Origin: DATHWB01 sp035544575
GTDB taxonomy: Bacteria > Actinomycetota > Acidimicrobiia > Spongiisociales > ZC4RG35
Direction: 5' to 3'
Length of the DNA: 64,000 nucleotides
NCBI GenBank assembly: GCA_035544575.1
Contig: DATKEC010000129.1
Coordinates: 1-64,000, forward strand
Shown here: one piece after another, positions 52,533-61,908 of the stretch
Layout of the letters: each line of letters starts with the position of its first letter
How positions within the stretch are numbered: the stretch's first letter is position 1
Made by a program: the position numbers and the translations under genes
The notes under the pieces: model-generated
What the model was told of the DNA's origin: nothing
Seen by the model: only the letters and a program-made list of their open reading frames with translations
Databases searched by the model: none

Positions 52533-54970
52533 TCGGTCTCTCCTTCGTCCCGGTGGCGCCGACCGGCTTCGAGGCCGATCTGGAACGCCCCGAGGCTGGA
52601 CCTCACCGCATCCGGTGAGCGCGGGGGCTGGGCTACGGGCCGTTCGGAGCCCGGGTCGGCTTCATACGAGTTCCCCGGGCGTCGCACCGGCAACGCGCCG
52701 GGTGCGGGATCGGACTCCCTCGTTCGGGCCACCGACTGGCGGGTGGGCAGCTCCCGCAGTGGCTGAGTGACCGGGTCGGCCGCGGCCGGCTCCGTCGACC
52801 GGATGGGAGCGACTGAGGCCGGCGCCGGCCGTGGGCCTTCGAGAGCCGGGGTTGGGGCTGGCGCCGGGGCATGGGCCGGGGTTGGGACCGGAACCGGGGT
52901 TGGGGCTGCGGCCGGAGTCGGGTGTGGGGCCGGAGATGCCGCCGGGGCCGGAATTGGAGCTGGGCCGACCCGCGGCGGTGGAGCCCAGCGAGATGTCGAC
53001 ACCGGATCGGCGGGAGGTTTCAGCCGCGGCGCCGGCAGTGGACCCGGGCCATCGAGCGACGCCGGGGCCCGGCGACCGGGTGGCTCCGCCTGCGGGAATG
53101 AACTGAGGCGGTGGCGACCACCGTTGTGGCCAACTGCGGATTCGATGGGTGCGGACTCGTCGGGTATCGCCGTCGGCGACGCCTCGTACAACGAATGCGG
53201 CACCAGGAGCTTGGCCGACACGCCGGGCGCCCCGGGAACGAGTCGCACCGCGATTCCATGCCGCTTGGCGAGCATCGCCACCACATAGAGACCAAGGGTA
53301 GGTTCGAGCGCCAGACCGATCACAGGGGGACGGTCGAGCAGAGCGTTCAGTTCGGCCAGCCGGGACTGGGGGATGCCCACTCCTCGGTCCGAAACCGTCA
53401 AGAGGTAGCCCTCCTCGTGGAAGTGTCCCGAGACCCGAACCCGAGTCTGGGGGGGTGAGAACTGGGCTGCGTTCTCCAACAACTCGGAAAGGAGATGGGA
53501 GAGGTCCGCAACGACCGATCCCTTCAGCCGCACCGACTCGAGGGTGAGGACATCGACCCGGCGGTAGTCCTCGATCTCGCCGATCGCGGCACGCACGACA
53601 TCGTCGATTCCCAGGGGTGTGCGCCACGTACGGGGCGGCTCGGTTCCGGCCAACACCAGCAGGCTCTCTGCGTTGCGGCGCATCCTCGTCGCCATGTGGT
53701 CGAGCCGGTAGAAGTCGGCCAGGGCCGCGGGATCCTCCTCGTCGGATTCCAACTCGTCGATGAGCGCGAGCTGGCGGTCGATGAGACTCCGATTCCGTCT
53801 CGCCAGGGTGACGAACATGTCCGCCACCCCCTTGCGCAAGGTCTCGACCTGCTGGGCGGCGACATGTTCGAGAGTCGACTGCATCGCCGAGAACGATCTC
53901 GCCAGATCGCCGATCTCGTCGGCGCCACGATCCCGGATGGGGGGAATCGACGGGAGAACGGCGTCGTCGCTCGGGTCCCGGAGGGCCTCGATGAGGGCCG
54001 GCAGCTGCTCTTGGGCGACATGCTGCGCGCGTTCGGTCACGCTGCGCACACGCCGCACGATCGACCGGGAGATGAGAGCAGTCATGACTGCCGCCAGCAG
54101 GAGGGCGCCCACGGCCGATCCCACCACCACCCAGGCCTGGGTCATCGCACGACCCGCAGCCGCCTCGGCGGTCGCCCGCACGGTCTCGGTCAGTCGCGCC
54201 TCGAAGGTGGCCAACGCATCGGTTCGGTCGTCGAGCAGCCGCTCCCAGTCAGACTCGGAGATCATGAGTGTCTCATCATCGGCTTCGAGGAGCCGGGTCA
54301 CCTGGGTCGATACGCCACCAATGGTCACCGGCGCACCGGACTGGGCGAAGATCGTCCGCGCCTCGGCTGATGCGACCGTGTGGAAGAGATCGACCCATCC
54401 GGTGAAGTCCAGTTGGAGGGACCGGATCCGTTCGAGGGTCGTGCGGTCCGCCCCGTCCAGGGGAAATGCGTCCGAGATGAGCCGCTCCTGCACCCGCGCC
54501 ACCTGTCGAGCCCGCCCGATGGCCGACACGCCTTCGAGTGCCCGGGCGGAGTCGCGGTTGGCGACCTCGGCGGGTACCAGGGATGCAACCGCAAGAAGGT
54601 CACCAGCAACCTGGTCATATCCCGAGGCTGCGTCGGCGTCGCCGGCACGCACCAGTTCGAGACGGCGCACAGCGCCGTCGAGCTGACGCGCCAGCGGCGG
54701 AGCATCGACCGTTCCGATCGTCTGGCGGAGGTCGGACAATCGGGCGTCCGTCTCGGACGCACCCGCCGCGGGATCCGCGGCTTCGACAGCCAACGCTTCC
54801 ACACTGTGGCGCAGGTCGATCAAGACCGCAGAGAGTTGAGCCGCGGCGCGCTCGTCATCGGCCTCCGTGAACGCCGACTGCACGAACAGCGCAGAAACGG
54901 CGCTCAGCGCCAGGACCAATGGGACTGCGGCAAGTACGAGCTTGCCGGGCAAACGCAGTCTCCGAAACAC
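52529..54970 (-). CDS. cvnA: Conservon sensor kinase-like protein (CvnA-like)
   Basis: Membrane sensor of 813 residues. Two transmembrane helices (about 11-31 and 279-301) flank an extracytoplasmic helical, nitrate-sensor-like domain. A HAMP segment (300-370) and a dimerisation helix with YRLDHMATRMRRNAE (421-435) follow. The GHKL ATPase has ELLENAAQFSPP (496-507), VSDRGVGIP (526-534) and LGLYVV (559-564). A Pro/Ala-rich tail of about 180 residues ends in the conserved AFQIGLEAGRRH-type segment. No response regulator is adjacent, as usual for conservons. GTG start, 100 bases after relA. Confidence 0.93.
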   Translation of the reverse strand: MFRRLRLPGKLVLAAVPLVLALSAVSALFVQSAFTEADDERAAAQLSAVLIDLRHSVEALAVEAADPAAGASETDARLSDLRQTIGTVDAPPLARQLDGAVRRLELVRAGDADAASGYDQVAGDLLAVASLVPAEVANRDSARALEGVSAIGRARQVARVQERLISDAFPLDGADRTTLERIRSLQLDFTGWVDLFHTVASAEARTIFAQSGAPVTIGGVSTQVTRLLEADDETLMISESDWERLLDDRTDALATFEARLTETVRATAEAAAGRAMTQAWVVVGSAVGALLLAAVMTALISRSIVRRVRSVTERAQHVAQEQLPALIEALRDPSDDAVLPSIPPIRDRGADEIGDLARSFSAMQSTLEHVAAQQVETLRKGVADMFVTLARRNRSLIDRQLALIDELESDEEDPAALADFYRLDHMATRMRRNAESLLVLAGTEPPRTWRTPLGIDDVVRAAIGEIEDYRRVDVLTLESVRLKGSVVADLSHLLSELLENAAQFSPPQTRVRVSGHFHEEGYLLTVSDRGVGIPQSRLAELNALLDRPPVIGLALEPTLGLYVVAMLAKRHGIAVRLVPGAPGVSAKLLVPHSLYEASPTAIPDESAPIESAVGHNGGRHRLSSFPQAEPPGRRAPASLDGPGPLPAPRLKPPADPVSTSRWAPPPRVGPAPIPAPAASPAPHPTPAAAPTPVPVPTPAHAPAPAPTPALEGPRPAPASVAPIRSTEPAAADPVTQPLRELPTRQSVARTRESDPAPGALPVRRPGNSYEADPGSERPVAQPPRSPDAVRSSLGAFQIGLEAGRRHRDEGETE

Positions 54971-55071
54971 CGCGGGAACCCCCTGAATCGTCGTGAGATC
55001 CCATCGGCGGCCTGCGGTCGAGTCTGAAGCTGGAAACGACGAAGTTTCGCCCCGCGCCTCAGGGCGCTGGC

Positions 55072-57243
55072 TCAGTCGCTGGGTTCGCTGACCAGGCGGA
55101 ACGCCGCGAAGACCCCGTCGACGCCGCGGAGCTCATTGATGAGCTTGTCGACCGATCCCGGATCCGACAGCTCCACCTCATAGCGAAGGATCGCCACCCG
55201 GTCCCGGCCGGTGATCGACGACGAAGCCGAAATGTTGCCACCGAGATCGGAGATGACTTCGGTCACATCCCTCAGCAGCTTGGTGCGATCCAACGCCTCG
55301 ACCTGGACCCACACCGCGAAGTTGCCGATTCGGTCCGCCGACCATGCCACATCGACCATCCGCTCCCGACGTTCGTCTGCGAGGGCATCGAGATTGGTGC
55401 AGTCGTCGCGGTGGACCGACACACCCCGACCCACCGTCACGAAGCCAACGATGCCGTCGCCGGGCACCGGGGCGCAGCAGCGAGCGATCCGGACCATCAT
55501 GTCTTCGAGCCCCTCGACGATGATCCCCGGACCGGCAGAGGAGTACTTGCGGGGACGGACGGGCGCGAGTAGGTCCTCGTCGTCGTCCTCCGGGCGTACG
55601 GTTCTGACGATCCGCTGGACGATCGCATTGGCGCCCACCTCGCCCTGACCGACCGCAGCCATCAGCCCGGCAACGTCTTGTTTGGCCAACTCGGCGGCGA
55701 TCTCGGCGAGCATCGCCTCCCGCTCGCTCGCTCCGAGTCCCAGCCCCTCTTTGCGCAGTGCCATCAGGACCTGATCCCGTCCCTCCACCGCGGCGTGTTC
55801 GCGCCGTTCCTTGAGGAACCACTGCTTGATCTTCGAGCGGGCCCGTGACGTCCTGACGAACTTGAGCCAGTCACGGGACGGACCGGCATCGGTGGACTTG
55901 GAAGTGAGCACCTCGATGATGTCACCGGACTCGACCCTCGTCGACAGAGGCATCAGGCGGCCGTTGATACGAGCGCCGACACATCGATGCCCGACCTCGG
56001 TGTGGACTGCGTAGGCGAAGTCGACGGCGGTCGCCCCCCGCGGGAGGGTCTTGACGTCGCCGTTCGGAGTCATCACGAAGACCTCGTCCTGGTACAGGTC
56101 GAGTTTCAGCGAATCCAGGAACTCCTGGGGGTCATCCTCGCCCTGCAGCGCCTGGAGGTCACCCGCCCAATCAAGCATGGTGGCCTCGGTCCCTTCCTTG
56201 TACCGCCAGTGGGCGGCCACCCCCTCCTCGGCCAGGCGATGCATCTCCTGGGTTCGGATCTGGACTTCGAGCGGCTTGCCGTCGGGTCCGATGACGGTGG
56301 TGTGGAGCGACTGGTAGAGGTTGAACTTCGGCATGGCGATGTAGTCCTTGAACCGACCCGACACCGGCATCCACCGGGCGTGGACCAGTCCGAGAACTCC
56401 GTAGCACTGCTGGACCGTCTCGACGACGATGCGCACCCCGATGAGGTCGTGGATCTCTTCGAACGGCCGGCCGGACTCGACGATCTTGCGGTAGATCGAA
56501 TAATGGTGCTTGGGGCGCCCGGAGATCTCGGCGGGAATCTCGGCGTCGGTGACCATCGCCTCGAGTTCGTGGACGATCTTTTCGATGAACACGTCGCGTT
56601 CCGGAGCGCGGTCGGCGAGACGCTTCTCGATCTCGGCGAATCGATCCGGATAGAGGATCTTGAAGCAGCGGTCCTCCAACTCGTGCTTGATCTCTTGGAC
56701 GCCCAGGCGGTGCGCCAATGGGGCGTAGATGTCGAGTGTCTCCCTGGCGACGCGCTCCTGCTTCTCGCCGCGCAGGGCGGACACCGTCCGTATGTTGTGC
56801 AACCGGTCACACAGTTTGATGATCAGCACCCGCACGTCCTGGGCCATGGCGACGACCATCTTGCGGATCGTTGCTGCTTGGGCCTGCTGGGGGCTGTCGT
56901 ATTCGAGGCGGTCCAGCTTGGTCACGCCATCGATCAGGAACGCCACCTCCTGACCGAACTCGGCGACGATGTCCTCGAGACCGATCTCGGTGTCTTCGAC
57001 TGTGTCGTGAAGGAACCCTGCGGCCAGCGTCGCCTCGTCCAGGCCGTACTCGGCGAGGATGGCCGTGACGGCCACCGGGTGCGTGATGTACGGCTCGCCG
57101 GATTTGCGGGTCTGGCCGGCGTGCGCCCGGGTGGCCATCGCGTAGGCGCGTTCGAGGACCGCGGTGTCCGCGCCGGGATGATGGCGGACGTACTCCGCCA
57201 GGACGTGTCGGTGATCGATCGGTTCAGTACTCGAGGAGAGCAT
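55072..57243 (-). CDS. relA: Bifunctional (p)ppGpp synthetase/hydrolase
   Basis: Stringent-response enzyme of the RSH type, 723 residues. The hydrolase HD domain has YITHPVAV and FLHDTVEDTE (HDxxED intact). The synthetase has YSIYRKIVESGRPFEEIHDLIGVRI and the RFKDYIAMPK loop of bifunctional enzymes. TGS (about 395-455), a zinc-finger region (RIARCCAPVPGD) and a C-terminal ACT domain follow. The ATG of MLSSSTEP is chosen; a GTG at 57270 would add 9 residues. It overlaps apt by 20 bases. Confidence 0.96.
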   Translation of the reverse strand: MLSSSTEPIDHRHVLAEYVRHHPGADTAVLERAYAMATRAHAGQTRKSGEPYITHPVAVTAILAEYGLDEATLAAGFLHDTVEDTEIGLEDIVAEFGQEVAFLIDGVTKLDRLEYDSPQQAQAATIRKMVVAMAQDVRVLIIKLCDRLHNIRTVSALRGEKQERVARETLDIYAPLAHRLGVQEIKHELEDRCFKILYPDRFAEIEKRLADRAPERDVFIEKIVHELEAMVTDAEIPAEISGRPKHHYSIYRKIVESGRPFEEIHDLIGVRIVVETVQQCYGVLGLVHARWMPVSGRFKDYIAMPKFNLYQSLHTTVIGPDGKPLEVQIRTQEMHRLAEEGVAAHWRYKEGTEATMLDWAGDLQALQGEDDPQEFLDSLKLDLYQDEVFVMTPNGDVKTLPRGATAVDFAYAVHTEVGHRCVGARINGRLMPLSTRVESGDIIEVLTSKSTDAGPSRDWLKFVRTSRARSKIKQWFLKERREHAAVEGRDQVLMALRKEGLGLGASEREAMLAEIAAELAKQDVAGLMAAVGQGEVGANAIVQRIVRTVRPEDDDEDLLAPVRPRKYSSAGPGIIVEGLEDMMVRIARCCAPVPGDGIVGFVTVGRGVSVHRDDCTNLDALADERRERMVDVAWSADRIGNFAVWVQVEALDRTKLLRDVTEVISDLGGNISASSSITGRDRVAILRYEVELSDPGSVDKLINELRGVDGVFAAFRLVSEPSD

Positions 57244-57742
57244 GGAGAGGGAGATCTCCGAGCTGGTCACGCCCGTTGAGGAACGTCAATTCGATGAACA
57301 CGCTCAGGCCGACCACATCGGCTCCGAGGTCGACCAGGAGGCCGGCGGCGGCCGCAGCCGTGCCCCCGGTGGCGATCACATCGTCGACGAGCAACACGCG
57401 ATCGTCGGAACCGGCAGCATCGACATGCACCTCCAGCGCATCCGTGCCGTATTCGAGTGCGTACTCCCGGGTGTTGGTGTCGTGCGGAAGCTTTCCCGGC
57501 TTGCGGACGGGGATGAACCCGGCACCCAGGATGCGGGCGATGGGAGCGGCGAGCGTGAAACCCCGCGCTTCGATGCCGGCCACCTTGGTGATCCCGCGGT
57601 CACGGTGGGGCGCCACCATGTGTTCGAGCAGGTCCGAGAATGCCTGTCCGTCACCGAGCACGGGCGTGATGTCGTAGAACTGCACACCGGGCTTGGGATA
57701 GTCCGGGATTTCGCGAATCAGCGATCGGATGGAATTCACCAT
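57224..57742 (-). CDS. apt: Adenine phosphoribosyltransferase
   Basis: Salvages adenine to AMP. The 172 residues have IPDYPKPGVQFYDITPVL, AGIEARGF, RKPGKLPHDT and the PRPP loop VLLVDDVIATGGTAAAA. ATG start. It precedes relA as in most actinobacteria. SecD and SecF genes, normally between yajC and apt, are absent. Confidence 0.97.
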   Translation of the reverse strand: MVNSIRSLIREIPDYPKPGVQFYDITPVLGDGQAFSDLLEHMVAPHRDRGITKVAGIEARGFTLAAPIARILGAGFIPVRKPGKLPHDTNTREYALEYGTDALEVHVDAAGSDDRVLLVDDVIATGGTAAAAAGLLVDLGADVVGLSVFIELTFLNGRDQLGDLPLHALLEY

Positions 57743-57817
57743 CAGAGGTTACCGCTCGCCGAAAGCTGCATCGGCCACGGGGACGTTCAGACGTCGGATG
57801 GGCCTGCCGGCCAGCCG

Positions 57818-58114
57818 TCAGATGTCGGTGCCGGTACGCGAGGCGATGGCGCGCCGGGCGAACCGAAGCCGGCCGCTTTCGACCTCGATCACCACCGAGT
57901 CATCGTCCAGGGAGACGACCCTGCCCATGATTCCGCCGATCGTTTGGACCTGGTCGCCGATCGAAAGGGCGTTCTGAATGGCCTCGACCTGCTTCTTTCG
58001 CTTCCGCTGCGGCAGGATGAACAGCACCACGAAGGCGCCGAGCATGAGGAGCAGGAACAGCGACGATCCACCTGAGGTGGTGCCTTCCTGAGCGAGCACG
58101 AGCATTTCGGACAA
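57818..58114 (-). CDS. yajC: Preprotein translocase accessory protein YajC
   Basis: Small membrane protein associated with SecDF. About 98 residues: one transmembrane helix (SSLFLLLMLGAFVVLFILPQ) and the cytoplasmic YajC domain with QRKRKKQVEAIQNALSIGDQVQTIGGIMG. Start uncertain: a TTG at 58114 stands 6 bases after AGGAG, and an ATG follows at 58105. Its usual partners secD and secF are not in the neighbourhood. Confidence 0.9.
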   Translation of the reverse strand: MSEMLVLAQEGTTSGGSSLFLLLMLGAFVVLFILPQRKRKKQVEAIQNALSIGDQVQTIGGIMGRVVSLDDDSVVIEVESGRLRFARRAIASRTGTDI

Positions 58115-58145
58115 CGACAACTCCTGGTCCCCGGGGACGGCGACA

Positions 58146-59264
58146 TTACCTGTCTTCACGCCGCACACCATTCCGTCGTTCCACGACGCTCACCCGGTGG
58201 TCCGAGAAGCGACCGCGCTCGATCGCCCCCCGCGTCTCGGCCATCAGGCCCAGCGTGTACGTGAGATTGTGCATCGACAGGAGCCGCATCACCGTCATCT
58301 CCTTGGTCATCAGGAGATGACGTAGGTAGGCCCGGCTCACGGATCCGCACGCCAGGCACGAACACTCTTCGTGCAGTGGTCGCGGATCGGCTGCATACTC
58401 GGCCCGCTTCAAGTTGTAGTCACCGTCCGGGGTGAGGACCCGGCCGTGTCGGGCGAGCCGGGTGGGCCACACGCAATCGAAGAGATCACAGCCGCGGGCG
58501 ACTGCATCCAGAACCCCTTCGGCGTCGCCGAGACCCATGACATAGCGGAGCTTGTCGGCGGGAAGTTCGGCCACCGCGGCCTCGATCGCCCGGTCGCGCT
58601 CGTCCGGGCTCTCACCCACCGAGAGACCTCCGATGCCGTAGCCGTCGAAATCAAGGGCCGTCGTGGCGCGGGCGCTGCGCCCGCGGAGCGTCGGATCGAC
58701 CCCGCCCTGGACGATCCCGAAGAGCGCCTGATCGGTCCGATCGTGGACATCCCGAGCGCGCGATGACCATCGCAGCGTCTGTTCCATGGCGGCCCTCACC
58801 GCCTCGTTCGGTGCCGGGAGACCGATGAGGACGTCGAGCACCATCGCCACATCCGCCCCCAGCAACTGCTGGCAGCGTACGGCTTCCTCTGGCGAGAGCC
58901 GGACCTCGGATCCGTCGTATGTCGACCGGAAGACGGCATCGGTTTCTGTGACACGGGGGTCCAGGGAAAAGATCTGGTAGCCGCCCGAGTCTGTGAGCGT
59001 GGGGCCCGGCCAGCCCTGGAAGGCCGCCAATCCCCCCATCGCTGCCACTGTCGCGGCCCCTGGTCGCAGCATGAGGTGATAGGTGTTCGAGAGCACCATC
59101 TCGGCACCGACTGCGAGGAGGTCCCGCGCGTCGAGACCCTTGACCGCGCCGCGCGTGCCCACCGGCATGAAGGCAGGCGTGGTCACGACGGCGCCGCGGA
59201 ACGCCACCGTCCCGGTGCGGGCGCCGGCGTCGCGAGCGATCTCGCGAAACACCGCTGCCATCAT
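58146..59264 (-). CDS. tgt: tRNA-guanine transglycosylase
   Basis: Swaps guanine 34 for preQ1 in tRNAs. The 372 residues have LSNTYHLMLRPG, LTDSGGYQIFSL (catalytic-region Asp), the nucleophile region FDCVWPTRLARHG and the zinc site CSCLACGSVSRAYLRHL with His near MHNLTY. The ATG of MMAAVFRE is chosen; the open frame reaches further back without family resemblance. It follows queA by 43 bases. Confidence 0.96.
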   Translation of the reverse strand: MMAAVFREIARDAGARTGTVAFRGAVVTTPAFMPVGTRGAVKGLDARDLLAVGAEMVLSNTYHLMLRPGAATVAAMGGLAAFQGWPGPTLTDSGGYQIFSLDPRVTETDAVFRSTYDGSEVRLSPEEAVRCQQLLGADVAMVLDVLIGLPAPNEAVRAAMEQTLRWSSRARDVHDRTDQALFGIVQGGVDPTLRGRSARATTALDFDGYGIGGLSVGESPDERDRAIEAAVAELPADKLRYVMGLGDAEGVLDAVARGCDLFDCVWPTRLARHGRVLTPDGDYNLKRAEYAADPRPLHEECSCLACGSVSRAYLRHLLMTKEMTVMRLLSMHNLTYTLGLMAETRGAIERGRFSDHRVSVVERRNGVRREDR

Positions 59265-59307
59265 CGCCGCACCGCCGTATCTGGCACGCGCACCGTGGTG
59301 GCGGCTG

Positions 59308-60309
59308 TCATCTGCTGCGTTCCGCCAGCATCGCGTCCCCAAAGCTGAGGAACCGGTACCCGCGGGCCAGGGCGGTGTCGTACACCGCCTTCCAACCCTC
59401 ACCCATGAAGCCGGCGAGCATCACGAGGAGCGATGACGCGGGGACGTGAAAATTGGTGACGAGGACATCGACGACACGGAACGTACTCCCCGGCCGGAGG
59501 AACACGTCGGTCTCGCACGCCCCGCTGTCCACGGTTCCGTCCGGCCGGGAGAAGGTTTCGAGCGTGCGCACCGTGGTGGTGCCGATTGCCACGACGCGGC
59601 CACCGCGGCGCCGGGTCGAGCGAATCGCCTCTGCGGTCTCGGGGGGCACGACGCATGCCTCACGATGCATCACATGGTCTTCGATTCGCTCAGTGGTGAT
59701 CGGCCGGAATGTGCCGATTCCCACTGACAACTCGACCGACGCCCGCCGCACGCCGCGTTGTTCGAGTCGTCTCAACACCGCCGGCGTGAAGTGCAGCCCC
59801 GCCGTCGGAGCGGCCGCGGATCCGACCCTCTCCGCGTACACGGTCTGATACCGCTCGGGGTCGGCCAGTTCTGTGGTGATGTACGGGGGAAGTGGGACAG
59901 TGCCGAGCCGGTCGAGGTCGGTCTCATCAGAGAACGAGACTTCGACGACGCCATCGACGGGTCCCCCTGTCACCTCAGCGGTGACACCCCCGAACTCGAT
60001 CGTCACCCCGGGCCGGATCCGCCTCGCGGGAGACACCATCGCCGTCCAGCCTCCGTCCGGCCTCCGCGCCAACAGCAGCAGTTCCACCTCGCCTCCCGTG
60101 CCCACCCGGCGGCCGCGCAGGCGGGCACGGCGCACACGTGACGTGTTCACGACGACGAGGTCTGCCGGGGCCAACAGGTCGGGGAGGTCTGCGAAGACGT
60201 GATCGGACATGTCGCGGGTGTCGAGGAGACGGGCGGCGTCTCGTGGCTCGACGGGATGTTGGGCGATCGCGGAGACCGGGAGGTCGTATCGGAACTCGCC
60301 GAGATCCAT
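59308..60309 (-). CDS. queA: S-adenosylmethionine:tRNA ribosyltransferase-isomerase
   Basis: Adds the epoxycyclopentane ring in queuosine synthesis. The 333 residues begin FRYDLPVSAIAQHPVEPRD; VVNTSRVRRARL, GSAAAPTAGLHFTP and VTNFHVPASSLLVMLAGFMG are diagnostic. The ATG overlaps the ruvB stop by one base. With tgt it forms a queuosine pair inside the ruv-yajC block; preQ1 synthesis genes are not here. Confidence 0.96.
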   Translation of the reverse strand: MDLGEFRYDLPVSAIAQHPVEPRDAARLLDTRDMSDHVFADLPDLLAPADLVVVNTSRVRRARLRGRRVGTGGEVELLLLARRPDGGWTAMVSPARRIRPGVTIEFGGVTAEVTGGPVDGVVEVSFSDETDLDRLGTVPLPPYITTELADPERYQTVYAERVGSAAAPTAGLHFTPAVLRRLEQRGVRRASVELSVGIGTFRPITTERIEDHVMHREACVVPPETAEAIRSTRRRGGRVVAIGTTTVRTLETFSRPDGTVDSGACETDVFLRPGSTFRVVDVLVTNFHVPASSLLVMLAGFMGEGWKAVYDTALARGYRFLSFGDAMLAERSR

Positions 60310-61334
60310 CAGATATCGAACGTGGGCTGGCCTGACGAGGGCGGATCGAGTCCGAGGTGCCGGTAGGCGCCGGCGGTGGCGATCCGCCCACGGGCGGTGC
60401 GCTGGATCAGGCCCAGTTGAAGAAGAAACGGTTCGTATGCATCCTCGACGGTCTCCTGTTCCTCACCGACGGCGATGGCGAGCGTCCCCAGGCCGACGGG
60501 TCCGCCCGAGAATCGGTTGACGATGGCATCGAGAATGGCACGGTCGACCTTGTCGAGGCCGAGGTGGTCGATTTCGTAGACAGCCAGCGCTTCGTCGGCG
60601 ACTCCTTGCCTCACTGTCCCGTCACCACGCGCCACGGCGTAGTCATGGACCCTGGCCAGCAAGCGATTGGCGATTCGCGCGGTCCCGCGGCTGCGCCGGG
60701 CGATCGCCACGGCGCCCGCTTCGTCCACGTCGGCATCCAGGATGGAGGCGGATCGACGCACGATCTTTTCGAGGTCGGCGGCCGTGTAGTAGTCGATCCG
60801 TTCGACCAGCCCGAAGCGATCGCGGAGTGGTGCGGACACCGTGCCGATCCGGGTAGTTGCCCCCACCAGGGTGAAGCGCGGCAACTCGAGCCGGATCGAA
60901 CTGGCGCCGGGACCCTTCCCGAGCACGATGTCGAGCTCGAAGTCCTCCATGGCGGGATACAGCACCTCCTCGACTTGCCGCGGCAGCCGGTGGATCTCGT
61001 CGACGAAGAAGACATCGCCGGGAGACAGATTGGTCAGGATCGCCGCCAGATCGCCGGGTCTTTCGAGTGCGGGGCCCGACGTCTTCGTGATGTCAGCTCC
61101 GAGTTCGTGCGCCACGATCCACGCCAGTGACGTCTTGCCCAGCCCCGGGGGCCCGGACAGCAGGATGTGGTCGAGCGGCTTCTTGAGGGCGCGCGCCGCC
61201 TCGATCGAGATGCGCAGCCGTTCCTTGACCATTTCCTGTCCGACGAATTCGTCGAGGGTGCGCGGCCGGAGGGACATCTCGAAGATCTCGTCGACGGCGT
61301 CGGCTCCCACCCCGAGCAGGCCCTCTTCTCTCAT
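60309..61334 (-). CDS. ruvB: Holliday junction DNA helicase RuvB
   Basis: Hexameric AAA+ motor of branch migration, 341 residues. It begins with SLRPRTLDEFVGQ; Walker A is LLSGPPGLGKTSLAWIVAHE, Walker B is VFFVDEIHRLPRQVEE, then GATTRIGTVSAPLRDRFG and a C-terminal winged helix (YEPFLLQLGLIQRTARGR). ATG start 4 bases after ruvA. Confidence 0.98.
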   Translation of the reverse strand: MREEGLLGVGADAVDEIFEMSLRPRTLDEFVGQEMVKERLRISIEAARALKKPLDHILLSGPPGLGKTSLAWIVAHELGADITKTSGPALERPGDLAAILTNLSPGDVFFVDEIHRLPRQVEEVLYPAMEDFELDIVLGKGPGASSIRLELPRFTLVGATTRIGTVSAPLRDRFGLVERIDYYTAADLEKIVRRSASILDADVDEAGAVAIARRSRGTARIANRLLARVHDYAVARGDGTVRQGVADEALAVYEIDHLGLDKVDRAILDAIVNRFSGGPVGLGTLAIAVGEEQETVEDAYEPFLLQLGLIQRTARGRIATAGAYRHLGLDPPSSGQPTFDI

Positions 61335-61338
61335 CGGG

Positions 61339-61908
61339 TCACTCTCGCCGCCCGATACGTTGCAGCGCGGACCGGATCTGTTCGCCCATCGGAGCTTCGG
61401 GGTCGAGATCCGCGGTCGCCTCGGTGATCTCGGATGCCGAGAGACCGAGGTTCTCGAGAGCCTGGCGCACTTGACCGCCGCTCGAGGCGACGAGGTCCGC
61501 CTCCATGTCGGCCAGACGGGGCTTGAGGTCGAGCACGATCCGCTGTGCGGTGCGCTTGCCGATCCCCGGCGCCTGTGTCAGGGCGTCGACGTCGTCGGTG
61601 GCGACCGCCCGACGGAGGGCATCGGCGGAGAACACCGCGAGGATCCCGAGCGCCACCCTGGGTCCCACACCCTGGGCGCCCAGCAGGACCCGGAACAGAT
61701 CCCGCTCGGCGGGCGAGGCGAAACCGAAGAGCACCATCGCATCGTCGCGCACGTGCAGATGGGTGGACACGGTCGCCTCGTCCCCCGGTTGGCCCACCCC
61801 AGCGGCGGTCTTCGGCGTCACATGGATCTCATAGCCCACACCGGCCACGTCCAGGATCAGCCGATCCCCTTCGATCCCGGCCACCCGACCGGACAGCCGT
61901 CCGATCAT
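61339..61908 (-). CDS. ruvA: Holliday junction DNA helicase RuvA
   Basis: Tetrameric junction-binding protein, 189 residues: OB domain (MIGRLSGRVAGIEGDRLILDVAGVGYEIHV), a double helix-hairpin-helix (RVLLGAQGVGPRVALGIL, APGIGKRTAQRIVLDLK) and a C-terminal RuvB-binding domain (ALENLGLSASE). The ATG overlaps the ruvC stop by 4 bases. Confidence 0.97.
   Translation of the reverse strand: MIGRLSGRVAGIEGDRLILDVAGVGYEIHVTPKTAAGVGQPGDEATVSTHLHVRDDAMVLFGFASPAERDLFRVLLGAQGVGPRVALGILAVFSADALRRAVATDDVDALTQAPGIGKRTAQRIVLDLKPRLADMEADLVASSGGQVRQALENLGLSASEITEATADLDPEAPMGEQIRSALQRIGRRE

Noticed and set aside
55072..55090. Terminator after relA from the GCGCC-GGCGC stem near its stop
   Set aside because: Only a 5-bp stem with no following U-run on the minus strand.
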